From Buttiauxella agrestis ATCC 33320 (lineage in GTDB: Bacteria; Pseudomonadota; Gammaproteobacteria; Enterobacterales; Enterobacteriaceae), in assembly GCF_000735355.1 (NCBI RefSeq), contig NZ_JMPI01000020.1, positions 124,001 to 188,000 on the forward strand: a stretch of 64,000 nucleotides of DNA. Reading direction: 5' to 3'. Every line of letters starts with the position of its first letter. Position 1 is the first letter of the stretch. The notes under the pieces were generated by a model that saw only the letters and a program-made list of their open reading frames with translations, was not told where the DNA came from and did no database searches. The position numbers and the translations under genes were made by a program. Shown piece by piece: positions 9,502-19,210 of this stretch.

Positions 9502-11418
9502 ATGAGCTACCAGGTCTTAGCCCGCAAATGGCGGCCACAAACTTTTGCTGATGTTGTCGGCCAGCAACACGTTCTGACTGCGCTGGCTAATGGCTTATCC
9601 ATGGGCCGAATCCACCACGCTTATCTCTTTTCCGGGACGCGCGGCGTGGGGAAAACCTCCATCGCTCGCTTGCTGGCGAAAGGGTTAAATTGCGAAACCG
9701 GCATTACTGCCACTCCTTGCGGCGTGTGCGATAACTGCCGTGAAATAGAACAAGGTCGCTTTGTTGACCTGATTGAAATTGACGCCGCTTCGCGCACCAA
9801 AGTAGAAGACACCCGTGATTTGCTGGACAACGTTCAGTACGCCCCGGCGCGTGGCCGCTTTAAAGTCTATCTCATCGATGAAGTGCACATGCTCTCCCGC
9901 CACAGTTTCAACGCCTTGTTGAAGACGCTGGAAGAGCCGCCATCACACGTTAAATTCTTGCTGGCGACTACCGATCCGCAAAAGCTGCCGGTCACTATTC
10001 TTTCTCGCTGCCTGCAATTCCACCTGAAAGCGCTGGATGTCGAACAAATCCGCCATCAGTTGGAACATATTCTTGGCGAAGAGAAAATCCCATGTGAAAC
10101 GCGTGCGCTACAATTGCTCTCCCGTGCCGCAGATGGCAGCCTGCGTGATGCGTTAAGCCTCACCGACCAGGCCATTGCCAGCGGTGACGGGCATGTGACC
10201 ACCGCCGCGGTGAGCGCGATGCTCGGCACGCTCGACGATGACCAGGCGCTGTCGTTAATTGAAGCGATGATTCATGCCGATGGCGAGCGCGTCATGAGCT
10301 TGCTGAATGATGCCGCCGGGCGGGGTGTTGAGTGGGAAGCACTGCTGGTGGAAATGCTGAGTCTGCTGCATCGCGTGGCGATGGTTCAGCTTTCACCTGC
10401 CGCGTTAGGCACAGACATGGCTGCCATTGAACAACGTATGCGTGAGCTGGCTCGCGTTGTGCCGCCTGCCGAAGTGCAGCTTTATTACCAGACTTTGCTG
10501 ATTGGGCGCAAAGAGTTGTCCTGGGCACCTGATCGCCGCATGGGCATTGAAATGACGTTGCTGCGTGCGCTGGCGTTCCATCCGCGCAAACCTTTACCCG
10601 AACCTGAACAACCGCGACAGGCACCGAGTATTCCGGTGATAAACCCTGTTCCGGTACGCCAACAAACATCGGCCCCGCCGCCACGGCAAAGTGAAACGAC
10701 GCTGCCAGACACCACAAGTCAGGTGCTGCAAGCGCGAACACAGCTAATGCGCCAGCAGGGAGCCAACAAAGCAAAAAAGAATGAGCCGGCAGCGCAAAAT
10801 GTAGCGCGGCCGGCGAAGAATACCGCACTGGAACGTTTAGCCTCGGTCACCGAGCGCATTCAGTCCCGGCCCGCAACAGTTGAAGAAAAACCCGCGCCGA
10901 AGCCAGAGGCTTATCGCTGGGTATCGCAGAACGTTTCTGATGTCGTCGAAGAACCGGTCGCGACACCAAAAGCATTGAAGCGGGCGCTCGAGCATGAGAA
11001 AACCCCGGAACTTGCGCAGAAACTGGCACTCGAAGCCATAGAACGCGACGGTTGGGCAGCTGAAATTAGCCAACTTGTGTTGCCGAAGTTAGTGCAACAA
11101 CTGGCGCTAAATGCCTGGAAAGAACAGGACGGCAACCGCGTTTGTCTGCATCTGCGCCCGGCGTTACGTCACCTCAATTCGCCATCGGCTATGAAAACGC
11201 TGGCCGATGCGATGAGTGATTTTAGTGGCGAAACAGTTGAGCTGACTATTATTGAAGATGATAATCTCGCACAACGCACCCCGCTGGAGTGGCGTCAGGC
11301 CATCTACGAAGAGAAGCTGGCGCAGGCACGGGAATCAATGAGTGCTGACAACAACATCCAGACGCTGCGTCGTTTCTTTGATGCGGAACTGGATGAAGAC
11401 AGTATTCGACCAATTTGA
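9502..11418 (+). CDS. dnaX: DNA polymerase III subunits tau and gamma
   Basis: DnaX is the motor of the clamp loader that places the beta clamp on DNA and organises the replisome. Full-length tau has 638 residues (E. coli 643). Domains: AAA+ module with P-loop GTRGVGKT (45-52), zinc cysteines C64, C73, C76 and C79, Walker B DEVH (126-129) and the SRC motif (168-170). A collar domain follows, then a Pro/Ala/Gln-rich linker (~360-470), and the C-terminal tau-specific region that binds DnaB and the polymerase. A programmed -1 frameshift at 10773-10779 should give the shorter gamma protein of 427 residues. It is first of the dnaX-ybaB pair. Confidence 0.98.
   Translation: MSYQVLARKWRPQTFADVVGQQHVLTALANGLSMGRIHHAYLFSGTRGVGKTSIARLLAKGLNCETGITATPCGVCDNCREIEQGRFVDLIEIDAASRTKVEDTRDLLDNVQYAPARGRFKVYLIDEVHMLSRHSFNALLKTLEEPPSHVKFLLATTDPQKLPVTILSRCLQFHLKALDVEQIRHQLEHILGEEKIPCETRALQLLSRAADGSLRDALSLTDQAIASGDGHVTTAAVSAMLGTLDDDQALSLIEAMIHADGERVMSLLNDAAGRGVEWEALLVEMLSLLHRVAMVQLSPAALGTDMAAIEQRMRELARVVPPAEVQLYYQTLLIGRKELSWAPDRRMGIEMTLLRALAFHPRKPLPEPEQPRQAPSIPVINPVPVRQQTSAPPPRQSETTLPDTTSQVLQARTQLMRQQGANKAKKNEPAAQNVARPAKNTALERLASVTERIQSRPATVEEKPAPKPEAYRWVSQNVSDVVEEPVATPKALKRALEHEKTPELAQKLALEAIERDGWAAEISQLVLPKLVQQLALNAWKEQDGNRVCLHLRPALRHLNSPSAMKTLADAMSDFSGETVELTIIEDDNLAQRTPLEWRQAIYEEKLAQARESMSADNNIQTLRRFFDAELDEDSIRPI
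10757..10814 (+). promoter_or_regulatory. Programmed -1 frameshift signal in dnaX (gamma subunit)
   Basis: The slippery heptamer A AAA AAG occupies 10773-10779, in the correct phase (codons 424-426). After a -1 shift the ribosome reads GAA then TGA (10782-10784), giving gamma of 427 residues. An AGGGAG element (10757-10762) sits upstream at the spacing of the known stimulatory Shine-Dalgarno. A stem follows: GCCGGC-A-GCGC (10785-10795) pairs with GCGC-G-GCCGGC (10804-10814). All three parts of the E. coli signal are present. Confidence 0.93.
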
Positions 11419-11505
11419 CAAACCGGCTCACCCGGTTTGTTGTAAACCCTGATAGCCGATAATCGTACTCTGCGGTTAGTCGGCCCGAGCAAAAGAGAGA
11501 AGACT

Positions 11506-11835
11506 ATGTTTGGAAAAGGCGGTCTGGGCAACATCATGAAGCAAGCCCAGCAGATGCAGGAAAAAATGGCCCAGGTTCAGGAAGAAATCGCCCAAATGGA
11601 AGTCACAGGCGAATCTGGCGCGGGTCTGGTTAAAGTCACCATCAACGGTGCTCACAACTGCCGTCGTGTCGAAATCGATCCAAGCCTGATGGAAGACGAC
11701 AAAGAAATGGTTGAAGACCTGGTTGCTGCAGCCTTCAACGATGCCGCTCGTCGTATTGGCGAAGCGCAGAAAGAGAAAATGGCTGGCGTTTCCAGCGGGA
11801 TGCAGTTGCCACCAGGCTTCAAAATGCCATTCTGA
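11506..11835 (+). CDS. ybaB: YbaB/EbfC nucleoid-associated protein
   Basis: This small DNA-binding protein forms a homodimer ('tweezer' fold) and associates with the nucleoid. It has 109 residues, as in E. coli, starting [21 protein letters not shown] with an N-terminal helix and ending LPPGFKMPF. It lies 87 bp after dnaX. In E. coli and most gamma-proteobacteria the next gene is recR; here recR is 2.8 kb further on, beyond an inserted module. Confidence 0.97.
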   Translation: MFGKGGLGNIMKQAQQMQEKMAQVQEEIAQMEVTGESGAGLVKVTINGAHNCRRVEIDPSLMEDDKEMVEDLVAAAFNDAARRIGEAQKEKMAGVSSGMQLPPGFKMPF

Positions 11836-11845
11836 TTTTGTTTTT

Positions 11846-11881
11846 CTCCCTCTCCTGCGGGAGAGGGCTGGGGTGAGGGCG
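11846..11881. repeat. CCCTCTCC-type palindromic intergenic repeat, copy 1
   Basis: CCCTCTCC and GGAGAGGG form a hairpin followed by the tail CTGGGGTGAGGGC. It fills the gap between the convergent genes ybaB and the LysR-type gene. Related copies occur at 17231-17284 and 25571-25656. Confidence 0.75.
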
Positions 11882-11891
11882 TTTCGCGTTC

Positions 11892-12803
11892 TCACTCCTC
11901 CTCGAACGCCGCATAACTCTCCACCAGAAAATCAATCAGCGCCCTGACCGCCGGTAACTGACCGCGCCGGGAAGGAAACACCAGATGAATCACCTCTCGC
12001 CTTGCTCGCCACTCCGGTAACAGTCGCACCAGACTCCCGTCGGCAATCTGTTTGTTAAGCATCAACATCGGTAACTGAACAATCCCCACACCCGCCAGAG
12101 CCGCCGCTCTCAGCGCAATCATATCGGTGGTCACAAAGCGCGGTTTATGGTGCAGCGTCACTTCCTGATTATCAGGGCCAAACAGGCACCAGCGGTAAAC
12201 TTGCTGCGGTTTTGACAGCGCAAGGCTCGGCCAGTGCTGAAGATCGGCAGGGGACTGAGGTTTTGAAAAACGCGCCACCAGTTCAGGGCTGGCAACCAGG
12301 CACATCCCGCGATCCGCCAGTTTACGCATCACCAGATCGCTATCGTCGAGTGGCAATGGGCGCACCCGCACCGCTAAATCGACGTTTTCATTTAGCACAT
12401 CAACCTGGCGGTTAGTTTCTTCGAGTTGCACGGTGACCTGCGGATACAGCGTCATAAATCGCGCCAGCATGTCGCCGATATGCACATGCAGCAGCGTAAT
12501 CGGGCAGGTCAGGCGAATCAGCCCGCGAGGTTCGGCACGCAGCGTGTTAATCGCTTCCTGTGCGGCCTCGGCTTCAATAATCATCGCCTTGCAATGACGA
12601 TAAAAAATCTGCCCGGCCTCCGTCACGGTAAAGCTGCGCGTTGAACGCTGAATCAGACGGGTCTCCAGACTTTCTTCCAGTAGCGCGATACGGCGACTCA
12701 AGCGTGATTTCGGAATACCAATAACGCGGCTTGCCGGAGAAAACCCTCCGTTATCTACCACTTGCACGAAATACCACAGGTCGTTGAGATCTTGCATTGC
12801 CAT
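11892..12803 (-). CDS. LysR-family transcriptional regulator next to a pirin gene
   Basis: This is a LysR-type regulator of 303 residues. The N-terminal winged helix-turn-helix covers FVQVVDNGGFSPASRVIGIPKSRLSRRIALLE (residues 12-43); a type 2 periplasmic-binding-like effector domain follows from about residue 90. The start may be the second ATG, two codons in (MQDLNDLWYF). It is divergent from the pirin gene with ~105 bp between starts, the usual arrangement when a LysR protein controls its neighbour. That regulatory link is inferred. It is not part of the E. coli ybaB-recR locus. Confidence 0.9.
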   Translation of the reverse strand: MAMQDLNDLWYFVQVVDNGGFSPASRVIGIPKSRLSRRIALLEESLETRLIQRSTRSFTVTEAGQIFYRHCKAMIIEAEAAQEAINTLRAEPRGLIRLTCPITLLHVHIGDMLARFMTLYPQVTVQLEETNRQVDVLNENVDLAVRVRPLPLDDSDLVMRKLADRGMCLVASPELVARFSKPQSPADLQHWPSLALSKPQQVYRWCLFGPDNQEVTLHHKPRFVTTDMIALRAAALAGVGIVQLPMLMLNKQIADGSLVRLLPEWRARREVIHLVFPSRRGQLPAVRALIDFLVESYAAFEEE

Positions 12804-12907
12804 TGTCCTATATATGGAACGCTGAGTTCATTTTCAGAGTCTACCGGGGAATTCGTCTTATGAGTAAGCTTTATCTCAACAGAAATCGACACTCAATGGA
12901 GATAACG

Positions 12908-13774
12908 ATGAAATCAATTCTTGGCGTTTATTCAGCACCAGCGTCCCACTGGGTGGGCGATGGATTCCCGGTTCGCTCACTGTTTTCTTATTCAAAATTT
13001 GAAAAACAGCTCAGTCCGTTCTTGCTGCTGGACTACGCAGGCCCGGCTGATTTTAAACCGAGCAACAAAGGCCAGCGCGGTGTTGATGTCCACCCGCATC
13101 GCGGTTTTGAAACCGTCACCATCGTCTACAAAGGCGAAGTGGCTCACCGCGATTCCACCGGTAGCGGTGGGGTGATTGGCCCCGGCGACGTGCAGTGGAT
13201 GACGGCAGGTAGTGGCATTTTGCATGAAGAGTTCCACTCACCGGCTTTCAGCGAGAAGGGCGGTCGGCTTGAAATGGTTCAGCTGTGGGTCAATTTGCCA
13301 GCCAAAGACAAGTCAACACCGCCGAACTATCAGTCGATTACCGACGCGGATATTCCGGTCGTGACGCTGCCAGACAACGCAGGCCAGGTGCGAGTTATCG
13401 CCGGTGAAATGGATGGCGCAAAAGGCCCGGCACGCACGTTTTCTCCATTGCGTGTGCTGGATATGCGCCTGAATGCACAAAGTACCACGCATTTAACGCT
13501 GCCAGACGGCTGGAACACTGCACTGGTGGTGCTCAAAGGCACCGTGCTGGTCAACGGACTGGAGGTGGCTCGTGAGGCGCAATTGGTGGTGCTGGATGCC
13601 AAAGGCGAAACCGTCACGCTTGAAGCCAATACCGATGCGGTTGTGCTGGTGTTGAGCGGTGAGCCGCTGAACGAGCCAGTGGTGGGATACGGGCCGTTTG
13701 TCATGAACACCCGTGAAGAAATCAAAGAGGCCATTGATGACTTTAACCAGGGCAAATTTGGCCAGAAAGTTTAA
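12908..13774 (+). CDS. Pirin family protein (bicupin; possible quercetin dioxygenase-like)
   Basis: This is a double-cupin pirin of 288 residues from the ATG at 12908, chosen because GGAGATAACG precedes it at good spacing; longer in-frame starts have no ribosome site. The N-terminal cupin has the metal-binding set H62, H64 (VHPHRGFET), H106 and E108 (GILHEEF). The C-terminal cupin is less conserved, as usual. Bacterial pirins such as E. coli YhaK/YhhW show redox-sensing or quercetinase activity, but the substrate cannot be read from the sequence. It is divergent from a LysR gene and followed by an intrinsic terminator. Confidence 0.93.
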   Translation: MKSILGVYSAPASHWVGDGFPVRSLFSYSKFEKQLSPFLLLDYAGPADFKPSNKGQRGVDVHPHRGFETVTIVYKGEVAHRDSTGSGGVIGPGDVQWMTAGSGILHEEFHSPAFSEKGGRLEMVQLWVNLPAKDKSTPPNYQSITDADIPVVTLPDNAGQVRVIAGEMDGAKGPARTFSPLRVLDMRLNAQSTTHLTLPDGWNTALVVLKGTVLVNGLEVAREAQLVVLDAKGETVTLEANTDAVVLVLSGEPLNEPVVGYGPFVMNTREEIKEAIDDFNQGKFGQKV

Positions 13775-13784
13775 CTAACCTAAG

Positions 13785-13811
13785 CGGCTACCGTTTTGGT
13801 AGCCGTTTTTT
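13785..13811 (+). terminator. Intrinsic terminator after the pirin gene
   Basis: The 8-bp stem CGGCTACC / GGTAGCCG with a 5-nt loop is followed directly by TTTTTT. It separates the pirin gene from the downstream hydrolase gene, which should therefore have its own promoter or depend on read-through. Confidence 0.9.
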
Positions 13812-13845
13812 CAACACGATGATTGAACCCTAAGAGGATCTGAAC

Positions 13846-14523
13846 ATGACACCTGCAAACTTTAACGGACAAATCCCTACAATTGATGCAAACGACGCGG
13901 TAATGCTGCTTATCGACCACCAGAGCGGTCTTTTCCAACTGGTGCACGACATGCCGATGCCAACTTTACGCACCCATGCAACCGTGTTGGCTAAAATCGC
14001 CACGCTGGCCAATATTCCGGTTATCACCACCGCTTTTGTGCCGCAAGGCCCGAACGGCCCGCTGATTCCTGAGATTCACCAGTACGCTCCACACGCTCAG
14101 TACGTCCCACGTAAAGGCGAAATTAACGCCTGGGACAACCCTGATTTCGTGGCAGCAGTCAAAGCCACAGGGCGCAAAACCTTGATTATTGCCGGTACAG
14201 TGACCAGCGTATGCATGGCTTTCCCGGCGATAAGTGCGGTGGCAGAAGGCTTCAAAGTCTTCGCGGTGATTGATGCCTCTGGCACCTACTCCAAAATGGC
14301 GCAGGAAGTGACGTTGGCGCGTGTCGTTCAGGCCGGTGTCGTGCCAATGGATACCGCAGCCGTCGTGGCTGAAATCCAGCACACCTGGAATCGGGATGAT
14401 GCAATGGAATGGGCAAACCTGTGGGGCGGCGTATTTATTGAGTACGGTTTGCTGATGGAAAGCTACCAGAAAGCACAAGATGTGGTGACGAATCAAGAGC
14501 AACTGGACTCGCAGCGCGGTTAA
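13846..14523 (+). CDS. YcaC-like isochorismatase-family cysteine hydrolase
   Basis: The product is a 225-residue member of the isochorismatase-like superfamily, closest in pattern to E. coli YcaC ([35 protein letters not shown]). The likely catalytic triad is D24, K90 and C123 ([12 protein letters not shown]). YcaC proteins form octamers of unknown physiological substrate; some relatives hydrolyse nitriles or amides. It lies after the pirin gene and before recR. This pairing of LysR, pirin and YcaC-like hydrolase suggests one small aromatic/stress-related function, but that is inference. Confidence 0.92.
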   Translation: MTPANFNGQIPTIDANDAVMLLIDHQSGLFQLVHDMPMPTLRTHATVLAKIATLANIPVITTAFVPQGPNGPLIPEIHQYAPHAQYVPRKGEINAWDNPDFVAAVKATGRKTLIIAGTVTSVCMAFPAISAVAEGFKVFAVIDASGTYSKMAQEVTLARVVQAGVVPMDTAAVVAEIQHTWNRDDAMEWANLWGGVFIEYGLLMESYQKAQDVVTNQEQLDSQRG

Positions 14524-14527
14524 ATAA

Positions 14528-14560
14528 TTTCCCCCTTTGCGAGACATCGCGCAGGGGGAA
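14528..14560 (+). terminator. Hairpin after the YcaC-like gene
   Basis: TTCCCCC and GGGGGAA form the base of a stem, with an inner GCG/CGC pair, immediately after the hydrolase stop codon. The following TATCTTTTCC is only a weak U-tract. It probably ends the inserted module before recR. Confidence 0.6.
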
Positions 14561-14631
14561 TATCTTTTCCTATGCCCTCGCGCGGGGCTAATGTTAGGCT
14601 ATGGTCCACTCTTTTTTCAGAAGTCTGAGCG

Positions 14632-15237
14632 ATGCAAACCAGTCCTTTACTTACCACCCTTATGGAATCCCTGCGCTGCCTGCCAGGCGTCGGCCCAAAG
14701 TCTGCCCAACGTATGGCGTTCGCGCTTTTGCAACGTGACCGCAGTGGTGGCATGCGTCTTGCTCAAGCATTAACTCGTGCGATGTCAGAAATTGGCCATT
14801 GTTCTGATTGCCGTACTTTTACCGAACAAGAAGTTTGCGCCATTTGCGCCAACCCTCGCCGCCAGGAAAACGGCCAAATTTGCGTGGTAGAAACGCCCGC
14901 GGATATTCACGCCATTGAAGCGACAGGCCAGTTTTCCGGCCGCTATTTTGTGCTGATGGGCCATCTTTCTCCGCTTGACGGAATTGGCCCGCAGGACATT
15001 GGTCTCGACAGGCTTGAGCAACGCCTGGAAACCGAAACCATCAAAGAGCTGATCCTCGCCACCAACCCGACAGTAGAAGGCGAAGCCACTGCAAACTATA
15101 TCGCCGAACTTTGCGGGCAATATGGTGTTGATGCCAGCCGTATCGCGCACGGTGTGCCGGTCGGCGGCGAGCTGGAAATGGTCGATGGCACGACTTTGTC
15201 GCATTCTCTGGCAGGGCGTCACAAGATTAATTTCTAA
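14632..15237 (+). CDS. recR: RecR recombination mediator
   Basis: RecR works with RecF and RecO to load RecA on gapped DNA. It has 201 residues, as in E. coli. It shows an N-terminal helix-hairpin-helix ([13 protein letters not shown]), a C4 zinc finger (C57, C60, C69, C72) and a Toprim domain ([17 protein letters not shown]). It is usually cotranscribed with dnaX-ybaB; here a three-gene insertion separates it from ybaB, so expression must rely on a local promoter or read-through from the hydrolase gene. Confidence 0.98.
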   Translation: MQTSPLLTTLMESLRCLPGVGPKSAQRMAFALLQRDRSGGMRLAQALTRAMSEIGHCSDCRTFTEQEVCAICANPRRQENGQICVVETPADIHAIEATGQFSGRYFVLMGHLSPLDGIGPQDIGLDRLEQRLETETIKELILATNPTVEGEATANYIAELCGQYGVDASRIAHGVPVGGELEMVDGTTLSHSLAGRHKINF

Positions 15238-15267
15238 CCACTTGCGGGGAGTTTCTTATACTTCCCG

Positions 15268-15296
15268 CTTGAAAACCCTCTTTTCTGTCCTCATAT
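15268..15296 (+). promoter_or_regulatory. Sigma-32 heat-shock promoter of htpG
   Basis: The -35 element CTTGAAA (15268-15274) and the -10 element CCTCATAT (15289-15296) are separated by 14 nt, close to the sigma-32 consensus. The -35 lies against the base of a hairpin (15244-15268, GCGGGGAGT / ACTTCCCGC) that may end recR transcription. Confidence 0.85.
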
Positions 15297-15346
15297 CACC
15301 CTCAACGTTTTAAACCCCTGCGTATTTTGATTTTGTTGAGGTATCA

Positions 15347-17227
15347 ATGACCATGAAAGGACAAGAGACTCGTGGCTTCCAGTCTGAAGTGAAACAACTT
15401 CTGCACCTGATGATCCACTCCCTCTACTCAAATAAAGAAATTTTCCTGCGTGAGCTGATCTCCAACGCCTCTGATGCGGCAGACAAATTGCGCTTCCGCG
15501 CATTGTCTCAGGCAGACCTGTATGAAGGTGACGGCGAGCTGCGCGTGCGTGTCTCTTTTGATAAAGAAAAACGCACTTTGACCATTGCCGACAACGGCAT
15601 CGGTATGACGCGCGACGAAGCGATCGATCACCTCGGGACGATTGCAAAATCGGGTACCAAAGCGTTCCTCGAATCCATGGGTTCTGACCAGGCGAAAGAT
15701 AGCCAGCTTATCGGCCAGTTCGGTGTGGGTTTCTACTCGGCATTCATCGTGGCGGATAAAGTCACCGTGCGCACCCGTGCGGCAGGCGTTCCTGCTGATC
15801 AAGCGGTGTTCTGGGAATCTGAAGGCGCGGGCGAATATACCGTTGCAGACATCACCAAAGCCGATCGCGGGACTGAAATTACCCTGCATCTGCGCGAAGG
15901 TGAAGATGAGTTCTTAGATGACTGGCGCGTGCGTTCGACCATCAGCAAATACTCTGACCACATCGCCTTGCCGGTTGAGATCGAAACCCGCGAAGAAAAA
16001 GACGGCGAAACCATCATCGGTTGGGAAAAAATCAACAAAGCCCAGGCGCTGTGGACCCGTAGCAAGTCTGAAATTAAAGACGAAGAATACAACGAGTTCT
16101 ACAAACATGTGGCGCATGACTTCACCGACCCGCTGACTTATAGCCATAACCGCGTGGAAGGGAAGCAAGAGTACACCAGCCTGTTGTACATCCCGTCTCA
16201 GGCACCGTGGGACATGTGGAACCGTGACCATAAACACGGCCTGAAGCTGTACGTGCAGCGCGTGTTCATCATGGATGACGCTGAACAGTTTATGCCGAAC
16301 TACCTGCGTTTCGTGCGCGGTCTGATAGATTCCAACGACCTGCCGCTGAACGTGTCGCGTGAAATTCTGCAAGACAGCCGTGTGACGCAAAACCTGCGTA
16401 GTGCGCTGACTAAACGCGTATTGCAGATGCTGGAAAAACTGGCGAAAGACGACAGCGAAAAATACCAGACCTTCTGGAAAAACTTCGGCCTGGTGCTGAA
16501 AGAAGGCCCTGCTGAAGACAACGCAAACCAGGAAGCTATTGCTAAACTGCTGCGCTTTGCTTCAACTCACACGGACACTTCGGCGCAAACCGTTTCGCTG
16601 GAAGAGTACGTGTCGCGCATGAAAGAAGGGCAGGAGAAGATTTACTACATCACTGCCGACAGCTACGCCGCCGCGAAGAGCAGCCCGCATCTGGAATTGC
16701 TGCGTAAGAAAGGCATCGAAGTGTTGCTGCTTTCTGACCGCATCGACGAGTGGATGATGAGCTATCTGACCGAATTCGACGGCAAAATGTTCCAGTCAGT
16801 CAGCAAAACTGACGAGTCGCTGGAAAAAATGGCCGACGAAGAAACACCAGAAGCGAAAGAAGCTGAAAAAGCCCTTGAGCCGTTTGTTGACCGCGTGAAA
16901 ACCTTGCTCGGTGAGCGCGTGAAAGAAGTGCGTCTGACGCACCGTCTGACCGACACACCAGCCATCGTCACCACCGACAGCAACGACATGAGCACGCAAA
17001 TGGCGAAATTGTTTGCCGCTGCGGGCCAGGAAGTGCCGGAAGTGAAGTACATTTTTGAGCTGAACCCGGATCACGGGCTGGTGAAACGCGTCGCGGATAC
17101 CCAGGACGAAGCGCAGTTCGGCGAGTGGGTCGAATTACTGCTCGACCAGGCACTGTTGGCTGAACGCGGTACGCTGGAAGATCCAAACCAGTTTATCCGT
17201 CGTATGAATCAGCTGTTAGTTTCGTAA
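15347..17227 (+). CDS. htpG: HtpG, bacterial Hsp90 chaperone
   Basis: HtpG is the ATP-dependent Hsp90 homologue of the cytoplasm. It has 626 residues from the first ATG, or 624 (the E. coli length) from the second ATG two codons later ([15 protein letters not shown]). GAGG is spaced better for the first. The Bergerat-fold ATPase motifs are visible in the N-terminal domain: [28 protein letters not shown] and [11 protein letters not shown]. Middle and dimerisation domains follow. It is preceded by a sigma-32 promoter and lies between recR and adk, as in E. coli. Confidence 0.98.
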   Translation: MTMKGQETRGFQSEVKQLLHLMIHSLYSNKEIFLRELISNASDAADKLRFRALSQADLYEGDGELRVRVSFDKEKRTLTIADNGIGMTRDEAIDHLGTIAKSGTKAFLESMGSDQAKDSQLIGQFGVGFYSAFIVADKVTVRTRAAGVPADQAVFWESEGAGEYTVADITKADRGTEITLHLREGEDEFLDDWRVRSTISKYSDHIALPVEIETREEKDGETIIGWEKINKAQALWTRSKSEIKDEEYNEFYKHVAHDFTDPLTYSHNRVEGKQEYTSLLYIPSQAPWDMWNRDHKHGLKLYVQRVFIMDDAEQFMPNYLRFVRGLIDSNDLPLNVSREILQDSRVTQNLRSALTKRVLQMLEKLAKDDSEKYQTFWKNFGLVLKEGPAEDNANQEAIAKLLRFASTHTDTSAQTVSLEEYVSRMKEGQEKIYYITADSYAAAKSSPHLELLRKKGIEVLLLSDRIDEWMMSYLTEFDGKMFQSVSKTDESLEKMADEETPEAKEAEKALEPFVDRVKTLLGERVKEVRLTHRLTDTPAIVTTDSNDMSTQMAKLFAAAGQEVPEVKYIFELNPDHGLVKRVADTQDEAQFGEWVELLLDQALLAERGTLEDPNQFIRRMNQLLVS

Positions 17228-17230
17228 TAT

Positions 17231-17284
17231 TTACCCCTCACTCTGGTTTTCCCCTCTCCTGAGGGAGAGGGCCGGGGTGAGGGC
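17231..17284. repeat. CCCTCTCC-type palindromic intergenic repeat, copy 2
   Basis: CCCCTCTCC / GGGAGAGGG hairpin with the tail CCGGGGTGAGGGC and a degenerate inverted tail CCCCTCACTCTGG on the left. It lies in the htpG-adk gap, where both genes run the same way. Confidence 0.7.
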
Positions 17285-17328
17285 ATTTCCAATCAACTAA
17301 CAGCGCTCACAAGCCCCGCTATTCTTGA

Positions 17329-18051
<723 letters not shown>

Positions 18052-18065
18052 TTCGTTGCTGAGAT

Positions 18066-18098
18066 AAAAATACCAGGGCTTGTTCCTGGTATTTTTTT
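18066..18098 (+). terminator. Intrinsic terminator after adk
   Basis: AAATACCAGG and CCTGGTATTT form a stem of about 10 bp with a 7-nt loop, ending in a run of T. It stands between adk and hemH. Confidence 0.92.
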
Positions 18099-18185
18099 AC
18101 CCAAATTTTGCCCTTTCGCTGTAATCGGTTCTCCTGCGCCGCTTTTACGTTACAATTATCAGTAATTTGTTGATAAGGAGCGGAA

Positions 18186-19148
18186 ATGAATCAGGAAAAA
18201 GTGGGTATTTTACTGGCAAACCTGGGTACGCCTGATGCACCGACTCCCGCTGCGGTGAAGCGCTATTTACGCCAGTTTCTCAGCGATAAGCGCGTTGTCG
18301 ATACTCCACGTTTACTCTGGTGGCCGCTGCTGCGCGGCGTGATTTTACCGCTGCGTTCTTCACGTGTTGCCAAACTTTATCAGTCAGTATGGATGGATGA
18401 AGGCTCGCCGCTGCTGGTTTATAGCCGTCGTCAGCAGGTTGCACTTGCCGCGCAATTGCCAGATGTCCCCGTCGCACTCGGTATGAGTTATGGCACGCCG
18501 TCGCTGAAAAGTGCGGTGGAAGAGTTGATGTCGCATCACGTCGATCACATCGTGGTGCTGCCGCTGTATCCGCAATTTTCTTGCTCGACGGTCGCCGCGG
18601 TTTGGGATGAATTAGGGCGCATTTTTGCCGACTATCGCTCGCTACCGTCGATTTCCCTGATTCGCGATTATGCTGATGATGAGTCTTATATCAACGCGCT
18701 GGTGGCATCGGTCAGAGAATCTTTTGCAAAGCACGGCGAGCCAGATTTGTTGCTCCTTTCCTACCACGGCATTCCCCAGCGTTATGCCAACGAAGGGGAC
18801 GATTACCCGCAGCGTTGCCGCGACACCACCCGCGAATTACTTTCAGCCCTCGAACTGCCGCCAGAAAAAGTGATGATGACTTACCAGTCGCGTTTTGGTC
18901 GTGAGCCATGGCTGATGCCTTATACCGACGAAACCCTGAAAATGTTGCCTGAGAAAGGGATAAAACATATTCAGGTTATGTGTCCTGGTTTTTCTGCTGA
19001 CTGCCTGGAAACGCTCGAAGAAATGGCGGTACAAAACCGCGAAGTGTTCCTCGAAGCAGGCGGCACCAAATATGAATATATTCCTGCTCTGAATGACGAC
19101 CCGGCCCACATTGCAATGATGATGAACCTGGTGCAGAAATATCGCTGA
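18186..19148 (+). CDS. hemH: Ferrochelatase
   Basis: HemH inserts Fe2+ into protoporphyrin IX, the last step of heme synthesis. It has 320 residues, as in E. coli. The catalytic histidine is in SYHGIPQRY (about residue 194) and the conserved acidic site in CLETLEE (about 264). The ribosome site AAGGAG is 6 nt upstream of ATG. In E. coli the esterase gene aes lies between hemH and gsk; here gsk starts 62 nt after the hemH stop and no aes is present. Confidence 0.98.
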   Translation: MNQEKVGILLANLGTPDAPTPAAVKRYLRQFLSDKRVVDTPRLLWWPLLRGVILPLRSSRVAKLYQSVWMDEGSPLLVYSRRQQVALAAQLPDVPVALGMSYGTPSLKSAVEELMSHHVDHIVVLPLYPQFSCSTVAAVWDELGRIFADYRSLPSISLIRDYADDESYINALVASVRESFAKHGEPDLLLLSYHGIPQRYANEGDDYPQRCRDTTRELLSALELPPEKVMMTYQSRFGREPWLMPYTDETLKMLPEKGIKHIQVMCPGFSADCLETLEEMAVQNREVFLEAGGTKYEYIPALNDDPAHIAMMMNLVQKYR

Positions 19149-19210
19149 TCTCGCTTAGGGCCGTTAATGTGCTACCATTTCCGGCCTGATTAGCGACTTT
19201 GAACAACATC

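Noticed and set aside
10292-10828. 178-codon minus-strand frame within dnaX
   Set aside because: Shadow frame of the Pro/Ala-rich linker of tau; composition biased and no family resemblance.
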